Below, in pieces: positions 56,057-64,000 of a stretch of 64,000 nucleotides of DNA. A program made the translations under genes and the position numbers. Position 1 is the stretch's first letter, and each line of letters begins with the position of its first letter. Below the pieces are notes generated by a model. The model saw nothing but the letters and a program-made list of their open reading frames with translations. It ran no database searches and was not told the origin of the DNA. Source of the DNA: Laguncularia racemosa (taxonomy: Eukaryota > Streptophyta > Magnoliopsida > Myrtales > Combretaceae); NCBI GenBank assembly GCA_037954665.1, contig JBBMOL010000602.1, positions 1 through 64,000 on the forward strand, in the 5' to 3' direction.

Positions 56057-56423
56057 TTAATATTTGAACTAAAAAAAATTAGGGAAAGAGTGGATACTAT
56101 AGCTTTCACTGATGTGACCATTTATAGCGAAGTAATTTAGGAGATTATATGTTGGTTAATAACTATTGGAGTTTAAATTATTTCTGTTCTCTTGTAGGAT
56201 TGAGTATTTACTTTTGAGTTAGAATTCTTATGTTAAACACTAGGATTAAAGTTTGGTTTGTTTAGATTAACCATAAAAATCTCAGCCATAGTAATTCAGT
56301 TACATATCCTGGTGTGGTTAGAGTTATAGACACCAAAATTTCAAATATTTTGTTAATAGAGAATTTAATATTCTCGATGACAAATTATTTCATTGATTTT
56401 AAGTATTTTGCTTGAGGACAAGC

Positions 56424-56445
56424 AAAAGTTTAAGTGTGGGGAAGT
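56424..56445 (+). other. Athila polypurine tract
   Basis: Purine-rich AAGTTTAAGTGTGGGGAAGT ends right at the 3' LTR start. A similar TTTAAGTGTGGGGAAGGG occurs at 55387-55404, about 1 kb upstream. Confidence 0.8.
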
Positions 56446-57816
56446 TGATAAAGGCATATTCTACTCAAATTTTATTGTACGAATCATGTTAAATTCTAAT
56501 TGATTTTATGTGAATTCTAAGGACATGGTACTTTACTAGATTTAGTGTGCTATTTTAGGATTATTAAAGCTTAGAGTGCAAACATGAGTAAGTCGGTTTT
56601 GAAGATCAACTTTCAACAACCTAAGCTACTGTCCATGAAGTGAAAGTTGTTAGCTTTAGTGCCAGCTTTGAGAGGAAACCAAAAGTCATTCCTAAAGTGT
56701 GGATTAAGAGACTAGAGGGGAAGAAAAAGAGGTGTCTGATATTTTTCTTTTGAACTTCAAAAACCCTAAAGAGAGAAGAGGAGGAAATTTTTTTTTGTTG
56801 TACTTAAAAAATTATTTGTTTTATCAATTGAGGAGATTGGAATCATCAAGGAAGGACTTCTTCATTAAGGAATTAGAGGATTATTGTATTGCAATTGTCT
56901 ATTGAATTGATGATATCTAAACTATTACTCTTCTATTCAATTCATAAACTGAATTGTTCCTTTCGATTATGAATTCTATTACAGTAATTTCTTTGATTTA
57001 TGTTTGTGTTTTCAATTTCATGATGTTATAAGTTTAATTGTGGGAAATTGATGAAACCATAGAATAATTAAGATGATGATTATAGCTATATTATAAGATT
57101 GTTAGTTATGTGGAAGATTCATATTGTAATTCCTATACTATAAATTTTGATTTCATGTCTAAATTAGAATTTTAGGAATTTTAATAACTCAAAAGGGGAA
57201 TTAGGGTTCAATAGGAATTCTTAAGTTAGGTTAAATAAGAACTGTAGAAATGGAATTATTTTAATTTAATTAGAAATTGTTTGAGACAGTATTCCTTATT
57301 AGTTTCTTACTAAGGAATTAGGAGAAATTATGATAGAATATTAGTTAACTATATAATTGGGCAATCTGTAGTTGAATATAGAATCCCTTGTTAATTTGTT
57401 TAGTGGAAGCTAATAAATTAATTTTGGTGTTTTTGAGTTTTAATTATTTGGAAAATAAACAAAGATTTTCACAATTTCATATGAATATCCACATAGCTAA
57501 GAATTATTATAATATAATGATAATCTGATTAGTGAAATTAGGGTAGATTCGGTTTTCCTATTTTCAATTGATATATTTTCATGACAATTTCCTCCATCTT
57601 CATAGTAAAAATCTAAGTGTAATAGATTAGTTGGTATTTCAATTATTGATTCTCTCAATTTGATTACCTAAATAATAATAGAATTTAATATATGTTTAGT
57701 ACTTATTTAGTCCTTGTGGAATTGACACTTAACTCATTACTATATTACTTGATCTGACCCAATGCACTTGCTGGTCAAATTTGTTTGTAAGATTTTTTTA
57801 TATTTACAGCGAATTA
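56446..57816 (+). mobile_element. Athila 3' LTR
   Basis: 1371 bp, uninterrupted. It starts TGATAAAGGCATATTC and ends CAGCGAATTA, followed by target duplication GAAGG. It serves as the reference that shows where CRM-1 and CRM-2 cut the 5' LTR (its 56561-56575 and 57060-57066 regions are continuous). Confidence 0.92.
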
Positions 57817-57821
57817 GAAGG

Positions 57822-58200
57822 ACTAGAGAACTATTTATGGTACTAGGCTAAAAGGATGAACTATTAACCAAGGGTTACACATATGCCAATTTCCTATCAG
57901 ATCCTCACAATTTGAAACTACATTTAAGATTTGTATTATGCACAAATAATGGAGTGGTGTAATGAAGAAGTGTTAAGCAAGAAGCCATAGTTGACTCTAC
58001 ATTTGAGTCTAAGTACACTGTCACTATCGAGGTAGCTAATTGAGTTGTTTAGATCAAGAGCTTTGTTGAGGAGTTAAAGTGGTCTCTAGTATAGCCCACT
58101 TCATGGCATTGTATTGTGATGATATTGATTTGATCATGTCCATCTAGTTTAAGGAATTGTGTAATCTTACCTACAATTCAAATATTTGTTTTAGAAATAG
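57822..58200 (+). pseudogene. Ty1/copia RNase H fragment, right of the Athila insertion
   Basis: It reads RTRELFMVLG, KDELLTKGYTYANFLSDPHN, KLHLRFVLCTNNGVV, VDSTFESKYTVTIEVAN, stop, IKSFVEELKWSLV and later EIADPLRDR. The template is copia RNase H RTKELFMVYG.EELVVKGYTDASFQTD....S.SGFVF..NGG.VSWKSSKQ..VADSTTEAEYIAA.EAAKEAVWI.KF..ELG and the closing NVADPLTK. It is the direct continuation of the piece ending at 26700. Strongly decayed by stops and shifts. Confidence 0.75.
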
Positions 58201-60119
58201 CAGATCCTTTAAGAGATCGTTTAAAGAGGCAAAGTTGAGGAGCCTAAAGTGGAGACCGATGATAATGCAACCAACCCACTCACATAATCCTTTGACTTAG
58301 CAAATTCATGATTACCATTCGAAGGTAATGTGACTTGATTACTTTGTACATGACATTAGAGTAATTAGAAGATTGTTGTACATGGAAACTTCTATGTAAT
58401 CGTATACGAGTTTAATGAAATAAAGGCATATTTGTTATTCATCAGTTGCTTTTCCTGCTAGCTTTGACTTACAACAATTTTCATGAGACCAATACATGAT
58501 ATCATGGATGGGTTGTGTTATATGAAAATCCATGTATTACATCATTATCTAAATTGTTTATGATCACTTTAGTAGATATAAGCACTTGTATGTGTTAATT
58601 CTAAGTTTTTCTCTCTCATTGAGGGAAAAATAATACCTTTTATTAATATAATGAATAAGTTATATCCTATAAGAATCCACAAATATTACATCATTCTCTT
58701 AATTGTTTATGATCACTTGAGTAGGTATAAACACCTAATCATTGTTTCTAAGTTATTATCTCTGGTTAAGGGGAAAAAAAAGCACTTATTTTAGCAATAT
58801 TCTCCATTAATAAGGTGATACATAAGAAAGTGATTTTATATGGAACTCTTTTTTTTTTTTGTGTGTAAGTATTTGTGTATGACTCTTTTTTTCTATGTAT
58901 CATACTTTAAATAAAATATATTGTTAAAAATATATGCCTAATGATGCACTTACCTTTTACTCCTAATTGAGTAACTTGATCCATAAAAGATGCCTAAAGG
59001 CCCTAGTGTGACCAAGTGCACCGAATTCCTATAATTAAGGTTGTCATGTAATATTGATATAAACTTTGATGCTTAGATGTGGGTAAGCATAGCTCTTCCA
59101 CAATTTGTTGTCAAATCAATGGTGGTACGCCATAAGGCATTTCAGTGGGGTAGCAAGGAGTCTAGATAGAATGTAGTGCTTTGTCAATTAGAAGTGTCTA
59201 TCTATCTCTAGTCGATTTGATGAGAGTGACTTAGAAATTCTATAATCAAGATAAATTTTGATTTTATTGAAGCTAAGTGAAATGATCTATTTATAATTAT
59301 GTAACACATACAAGATTGACTTAACATGGAAATAAAGAGATCTAAATCACATAAGATCAATTCATTAGATTAGTTTTCGATCATTCAATTGTTTTTGAAA
59401 TGTTGAGTGGCTTAGCCATTATTGGATAATTTAAGGCAAATCTATGGTTGGCAAGGACTGCCACTATAGCGAGAACATAGAAAGTCAAATAAATTAGCAT
59501 GAGAAACAAGACAAATTAAATGAATAGGTTGGTATTTTCATAACTAGGTCATTTAATATTGACTAGTAACTTAGATATGAAATTAATCTAGTTAATGCAT
59601 TTCGATTTTTTCTAGTGTTAGTTTTTTGATCTAGAACTAGTTGTTTAGCCAATTGTTTATATAATCAAATATTGATTAATATGAATTATTAGTAGAATAA
59701 ATTTTGGATTGGGCTATAGAAAGAGCTAACCTACCTAACAAGTAGCAATGTACACGTAAACGAGTCTATTCGTATACAAAAATTTTGCATGATCCCAAAA
59801 TTTAATGAAACATGATATTTTTGATAACTAGTAATGTTGTTGGTCAAAATTCTATAGGATATGCAGGAGCTGTTTTAAGGTTTGAATTGGTTTGGCTTAA
59901 GGATTGTAAGTTAAGAGGGCACCAAAGATTGCTCCGACGTGCGCAATCCAATGCTTAAGTCAATAGAGTATAGGGAGAATATGGGAATTAGACAAATGAC
60001 ATAATTGCAAATATAATATGGTTAAGATTTTGGCGAATGTTATATAATATGCACACAAAAAGTAACATTGTTTGCCTGCCATATGTCCTAGAATGTTCTT
60101 GTGGGGTTCATTTTGCTAC
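58201..60119. other. Possible copia 3' LTR relic and unassigned AT-rich DNA
   Basis: No gene. GTTTAATGAAATAAAGGCAT at about 58408 looks like an LTR polyadenylation region. Two copies of a roughly 100-bp word (from 58536 and 58684, period 148) share ATTACATCATT, TAATTGTTTATGATCACTT-like and AAGTT..TATCTCT blocks. The position just after copia RNase H suggests its 3' LTR, but boundaries were not found. A block at about 59930-59970 (TTGCTCCGACGTGCGCAATC) also looks LTR-derived. Confidence 0.35.
58536..58780. repeat. Two-copy direct repeat, 148-bp period
   Basis: ATTACATCATTATCTAAATT at 58536 recurs as ATTACATCATTCTCTTAATT at 58684, and both continue TGTTTATGATCACTT...GTA..TATAA.CACCT for about 100 bp with scattered changes. 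Confidence 0.75.
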
Positions 60120-60935
60120 TAATTTTTTGGCCTTACATTAATTCTGTTAAGTTTTCCCTCCATCATTGACATGTGGCAACTTATGATTAGTTGATAATAA
60201 TAATTTGAATAAATAATATAAAAAATTGAAAAATAAAAAAAGTGGGGGAAAGAAAAAAGAAAGGATCTAAACCCATCCAAGACTTGTAGAGAAGCTTACA
60301 GGATTGATAATCAATAGTGAGATTTGAAAGTGTTGGAGATTATCATTTCATCTGTAAGATCAGTCATTCTTGCTTTCTAAATAATCACGATATAGTTATC
60401 TTCAACACTTGATATGAGTTCAACTTTATAAGTGAAATCCTAACCTATAACACGCATCTCTCACACCAGGATGAATTACTGCATAAGATGCATATGTTTT
60501 TCTTAGCAAGCATGAGTAGTTAAAATTTTCTAGAACTTCAAAAGGAAAAAAAAAAATATTCTTTTTAAACCTTGGAAATATGGATCTGGTTCACCCCTTT
60601 ACTTAACCCACTACAGCTCCAACACTTGTTCAAGAGTTATGAATCCGTTTGGTTTTTCACAGTTATAACTTTTTTTCCTTTTTTCTTTGATTTTCTAAAA
60701 TTTTTAAATTTTTTATTAGTTTACTAAGTTAATACACATTTATTATTATTTATTTAAATTGATCATTACTAACCAAATAGGATTCGCTACTTGTCAATGA
60801 TGGATGGAAAACTTAACAAAGTTAATAGAAGTCTTAAATTGCAATGGTTTTAAAACATTCAAAATTTAAATAGAAAAAATAAAATGTTAATGACTCAGAT
60901 AGAAAAGTGACCAAAACTAAAAATATACTTTCCCT
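60120..60935. mobile_element. Foldback element related to the one at 10035
   Basis: The left arm AAGTTTTCCCTCCATCATTG at about 60149 is the reverse complement of ATGATGGATGGAAAACTTAA at 60798-60817, and the arms extend over roughly 100 bp. The right end TAGAAAAGTGACCAAAACTA...ATATACTTTCCCT (60900-60935) matches the terminal sequence of the 10035-10488 element, including the GGGAAA tip. The left tip was not found. No transposase seen. Mutator-type MITE suspected. Confidence 0.5.
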
Positions 60936-61270
60936 AAATAATATAATAAACCATTATAAGTCCATTCAATCCTCAATAACAGAATTGTTATTATGGGTCT
61001 ATTACATTCATGAAATAAACGAACAATAATTACTTAATTATGTGAGATAAAGAAGCATAATCTTTACCACTTATCATTTCAAGCAAATGTTCTTGCATGG
61101 TAAGTACGATATACCACTCCATTTGTCCCTCCTATGTCATGATTTGACCTTGCACACACATGCTTAATTTCCCTCTGAGTATATTCAATAAGTATATAAT
61201 TGACTTAATGGATAATATCATATTTGATATATGAAATTTAGGTTATTTTTACATATGAGCTATAAAAAGC

Positions 61271-62400
61271 TAACTTTAGCCCAAGCATAGAAGAGCTTAT
61301 TAGAGTGGGATGAGGAGAGTATTCCATTTCCCATTGACATGCACATAAGGAATAGATTGGGCAATATTATTTTGCAGAGAGATGGACTAGAGGAGGATAG
61401 GAAAGTATGGAAGTATGATGCAAATGGGGAGGCATACTTGAAATCAACTTACTGTGAACTCTTAAAAAAGAGAAAAAATGATATGTAGAGAGTAATTGGA
61501 AGTGGATTCGGAGACAACCTATATTCCCAAAACAGCAAAATTTTGTATGGAAAATTCTATAGGGAAGCCTCTCAACAAAAGACAAATTGAGATGGTGAGG
61601 TATGGATGTGAATTCAAATTGTGTCTTTTGTCATTGTGAATTGGAAACAATGGCACACCTCTTCATGGAGTGTAAAGTGGTGAAGAATATATGGAAATCT
61701 ATCAATAGCTGTTTAGATTGGCGTTGAATAAATGGGTGGCAACTAATGGGAAAACTACAAAGAAGAAATTATACGCAAAGGAAAGGCCATGGGAAGTATT
61801 TTTTATATTTATGCTAGAAAGTATTTGGTTGGAAAGAAATAATAGAATATTTGCCCCATGTAAAAAGAATGAACACTAGATTGCACACACAAGAACAAAG
61901 GCAGCTAAATGGTGGGCATATGTAAAGAGTAAAAAAGGGGAATGAGAATGATCACAAATTCCTTTACAAATGGCAAAAACCTACACACCCATGGATAAAG
62001 ATCAACTGTGATGCGGTAGTTAGTGAAGAATGTGAGAAGGTGAGAATTGGAGGGATCTATAGAGATTGGGAGGGAAGGGTTCTTTGAGGCTTTTCCAAGA
62101 AGATTGCTTTCACATCTCTAATAGAAGTAGAGCTTTAAAGTATAAATATGGGGCTTAAAATTGAAAAAGACTTAAACCTAGATAATATAACCATTGGAGT
62201 GGATTTTACCGAGGTTTTGAACTAGCTGCAAAAGGATAGTCCTAACCGTGGTTTACTTCCATATGTTATTTACATGTGCAAGGGTAGAATGTAAGAGTTT
62301 ACCAACTGTACACTGCAGCAAAGACCTAGAGAATGTAATGCAATTATAAACCAACTGGCAAAGGAGGGATTGGAGTGAACTAAAGAGCTTTTGTTTTTGT
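61271..62400 (+). pseudogene. LINE (plant L1-type) 3' fragment: zf-RVT and RNase H
   Basis: The zinc-binding region typical of plant LINE RT proteins is spread over three frames: EDRKVWKYDANGEAYLKSTY, PKQQNFVWKIL, GSLSTKDKLR, then CVFCHCELETMAHLFMECKV with its Cys/His pattern. An RNase H (RVT_3-type) domain follows from about 62000: KINCDAVVSEECEKV, IGGIYRDWEGRVL, stop, GFSKKIAFTSLIEVEL, NMGLKIEKDLNLDNI, GVDFTEVLN and NAIINQLAKEGLE. The upstream endonuclease and RT are missing, as expected of a 5'-truncated LINE. Numerous shifts and stops. TTTGTATCTTATGAATGAAT at about 62551 resembles the LINE 3' UTR. Confidence 0.8.
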
Positions 62401-62620
62401 TTTTTTGTTTTTATGTACCCTCGGATAATCTACTTACTAGCATCTTAGCTGATATGGAGTTATGTGAGAGTTATAATGATGCATTGTTTTTTAATAGGGA
62501 TAATCTAGGTTGAGGCTTGCAAAAATATTTGTACTTGGACTTGGCTAGTTTCTTTTGTATCTTATGAATGAATTTTATCGAAATAAAAATGGAAAACTCC
62601 TTTAAAAGGTACGCAAGCAG

Positions 62621-62737
62621 TGATTATTGTTGCTCGGTCAGAAGAGGACCCTCTTGACTTTTGAGGGCTTAATTTAATCGCTGGGGCATTGGTTTCCAAG
62701 CCGAAGGTATCATCTCATATGAAACCATTATTAAAAG
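62621..62737 (+). pseudogene. Unrecognised exon-like fragment with splice sites
   Basis: Between a CAAGCAG acceptor-like site and an AAAAG/GTAAGC donor, a 39-codon stretch reads VIIVARSEEDPLDF, stop, GLNLIAGALVSKPKVSSHMK, PLLK. Composition and splice context look like a host exon with one nonsense change, but I cannot name the protein. It lies just after the LINE 3' end, so transduced flanking DNA is possible. Confidence 0.35.
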
Positions 62738-62793
62738 GTAAGCATTAATTACAGTTGATGTGCTTTACCATTATTAAAAGGTAAGCATTAATT
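62724..62793. repeat. 27-bp direct repeat spanning a splice-donor-like site
   Basis: ACCATTATTAAAAGGTAAGC plus ATTAATT occurs at 62724-62750 and exactly again at 62767-62793. Confidence 0.9.
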
Positions 62794-62859
62794 TAAGTAC
62801 AAGAAACAAACTTAAATTATTCCAGGTGAATTAATAATCATTAAATCTTTAGATATAAG

Positions 62860-63834
62860 CAAGGTTATCAAAATCGTGATTTTACGTAGAATTGTTAAGG
62901 GGTTCGTGGAATTGGAACGTAGAAACGAAACGTAAAAACGCAAGTTTCTATAACTTATGTAAAATAACTTCCAAATATTATAAATTTACTTGTAATAGTC
63001 ATTAAAAAATATAATGAATAATAGAAATAAGGAAATTCAACATTTATTTTGGCCATAAATTGCGAATTTGCAATAAAAACCATAATATAGATAATCAAAT
63101 ATAAGTTGTATAATATAGATATTTTATTTCTAAAATTATAAATCATGTATAAAGCAAGTTTCACCTAGTTATATATATATAAGCTAATTTAAAAATCAAT
63201 TGTGACTTTAAGAAATTACTAATAAATAAAAGTTGATAATGAAGATATATCATTAAAAAAGAGTAATATTAAAAAAATGACAAATAACTACTAACCAAAA
63301 GTAAATAATAAAGAAGATACTATAACAAGAAAAACCTTAAAATTATATATTACTAGGTAAATTTTTGTACTATTCGTGATTATTAATTTAAAATATATTT
63401 ACTTAACAATATCTCATATTTACTTGACTATGAGATATTGAAAAGATAGAAATATAATTACATTTATACCTTTCCTATAAAATTTAAAATAAAAAAAAAT
63501 CTTATAAAGTTAAAGTTATTTACCCTTTATTTTATTTACTATTACAAAATATTAATTAAAATAAGGAAAGTTGCAGCAATCAAACATAAGTGCTTTAACA
63601 CGAACATGATCACAAATAGGAACAAGAAGACTGACAATTGACAAACACAAACACAAAGACTTCAATGCAACGCAACACATCGACAAGCGACAAGTGATGA
63701 CCGACGAACATGTTGGGGTATGGCTCATACTCCCCTACGATAGGAAAGCACGTGGGTCCCCTATGGTGGGGGTCTCAAAGGGGCACTTTTGGCAATTAAG
63801 CCCATATTTGTTTATTAAAGTTTGGGCTTAGGCT
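62860..63834. mobile_element. Second copy of the hAT-like element, inverted and partial
   Basis: It begins CAAGGTTATCAAAATCGTGA, a TIR like that at 32392, and runs as the reverse complement of 32392-31445. Shared words include ACGTAGAAACG, GTTGCAGCAATCAAACA, GAACATGATCACAAATA and GACCGACGAACATGTTG. Similarity stops after TTTGGGCTTAGG at about 63834, so the other end is missing or replaced. The flanking target duplication cannot be checked. Short open frames inside have no domain. Confidence 0.75.
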
Positions 63835-64000
63835 ATGAATAGTTGTTATTATATATTCTCTTTTTTCACTTGTAATTGTGTGATAAAAATAAAAGAGTGA
63901 AGTGTTAATTATAGTGGAATCCTCTACTGAATGTAGCCCTAGTTAACGGATGAACCAAGATAAAATCTTGTGCCTTCATTTTTTGAATGAAAGCTATAGC
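63835..64000. other. Unassigned end of window, possibly LTR-derived
   Basis: The text TGAATGTAGCCCTAGTTAAC, then GATGAACCAAGATAAAATC and TTGTGCCTTC, resembles the U5 end region of some plant LTRs (..GTAGGC..GAACCACGTAAATC.TTGTG). Too short to decide. Confidence 0.25.

Larger units (their letters stand above)
26701..57816 (+). mobile_element. Athila-lineage Ty3/gypsy retrotransposon carrying nested insertions
   Basis: The 5' LTR starts TGATAAGGGCATATTC at 26701; the 3' LTR (56446-57816) starts TGATAAAGGCATATTC. Identical target duplications GAAGG flank the whole (26696-26700 and 57817-57821). A degenerate tRNA-Asp-type PBS, gag, protease, RT, RNase H, integrase and an Athila ORF-1-type protein follow in the usual Athila order, then a purine-rich PPT. 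Subtracting CRM-1, CRM-2, a hAT MITE and CRM-3 with their target duplications leaves about 11,558 bp, a normal Athila size. Every coding block has stops or frameshifts, so the element is dead. Confidence 0.9.

Noticed and set aside
1..64000. CRISPR arrays, bacterial-type operons, tRNA or rRNA genes, organelle DNA
   Set aside because: No array of identical repeats with unique spacers, no ribosome-binding-site/operon structure, and no cloverleaf or rRNA motif was seen; all coding matches are plant transposable elements or plant host genes.

Overview
This is plant nuclear DNA, AT-rich and almost certainly from a flowering plant (probably a eudicot). The evidence is plant-specific repeat lineages (Athila, Tat/Ogre-like and CRM-like Ty3/gypsy, Ty1/copia, plant L1-type LINE, hAT and Mutator-like MITEs) and decayed pieces of recognisably plant genes. 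I see no intact host gene, no rRNA or tRNA gene and no CRISPR array. The species cannot be told from the sequence.

Layout. Positions 1-9000 hold decayed fragments of four unrelated host genes, all on the plus strand: an isopentenyltransferase (about 1.6 kb), a PASTICCINO1-like FKBP (2.05 kb), exportin-2/CAS (4.07-4.27 and 7.33-7.79 kb) and a two-RRM hnRNP-like protein with its introns still in place (8.16-8.98 kb). The exportin-2 reading frame is cut by a 3.06 kb solo LTR flanked by a near-perfect 5-bp target duplication. Positions 11.16-17.07 kb hold a left-truncated Tat/Ogre-like Ty3 element on the minus strand (2.07 kb LTR, PBS, a DUF7745-like upstream ORF, gag, no pol). At 17.29-17.96 kb is a minus-strand pseudogene of a DRD1/CLSY-like SNF2 chromatin remodeller. 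Positions 18.07-19.56 kb are minisatellite and trinucleotide repeats. Positions 19.6-26.5 kb are AT-rich with a probable decayed LTR.

The core of the window (26.56-58.2 kb) is a nested retrotransposon stack that can be peeled apart by target-site duplications. A Ty1/copia RT-RNase H relic was hit by an Athila element (26701-57816, TSD GAAGG). The Athila then received three CRM-like chromovirus elements, all minus strand: CRM-1 (26824-30414, TSD TTAAA), CRM-2 (30909-39836, TSD CCCTA) and CRM-3 (43954-50411, TSD ATATC/CTATC). It also received a hAT-type MITE (42186-42743, TSD AGTCACTA). One LTR of CRM-2 was hit in turn by a 1.34 kb hAT-like element (TSD GTTGACGC) and by a related solo LTR (TSD GTTTA). 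Removing the insertions restores an Athila of about 11.56 kb with LTRs of 1373 and 1371 bp, and CRM-2 LTRs of 742 and 742 bp. These matching lengths independently support the parsing.

All the elements are dead or non-autonomous as they stand: stops are frequent (many are TAG where CAG or TGG is expected), CRM-1 has lost RT-RNase H-integrase, CRM-2 has lost the protease Asp and the integrase Glu, CRM-3 has lost the RT catalytic core, and Athila has lost its integrase Glu. Downstream (58.2-64 kb) are a probable copia LTR relic, a foldback element, a LINE 3' fragment (zf-RVT plus RNase H) and an inverted second copy of the hAT-like element. The CRM-like elements and the density of nesting suggest pericentromeric or other heterochromatic DNA, which is an inference.
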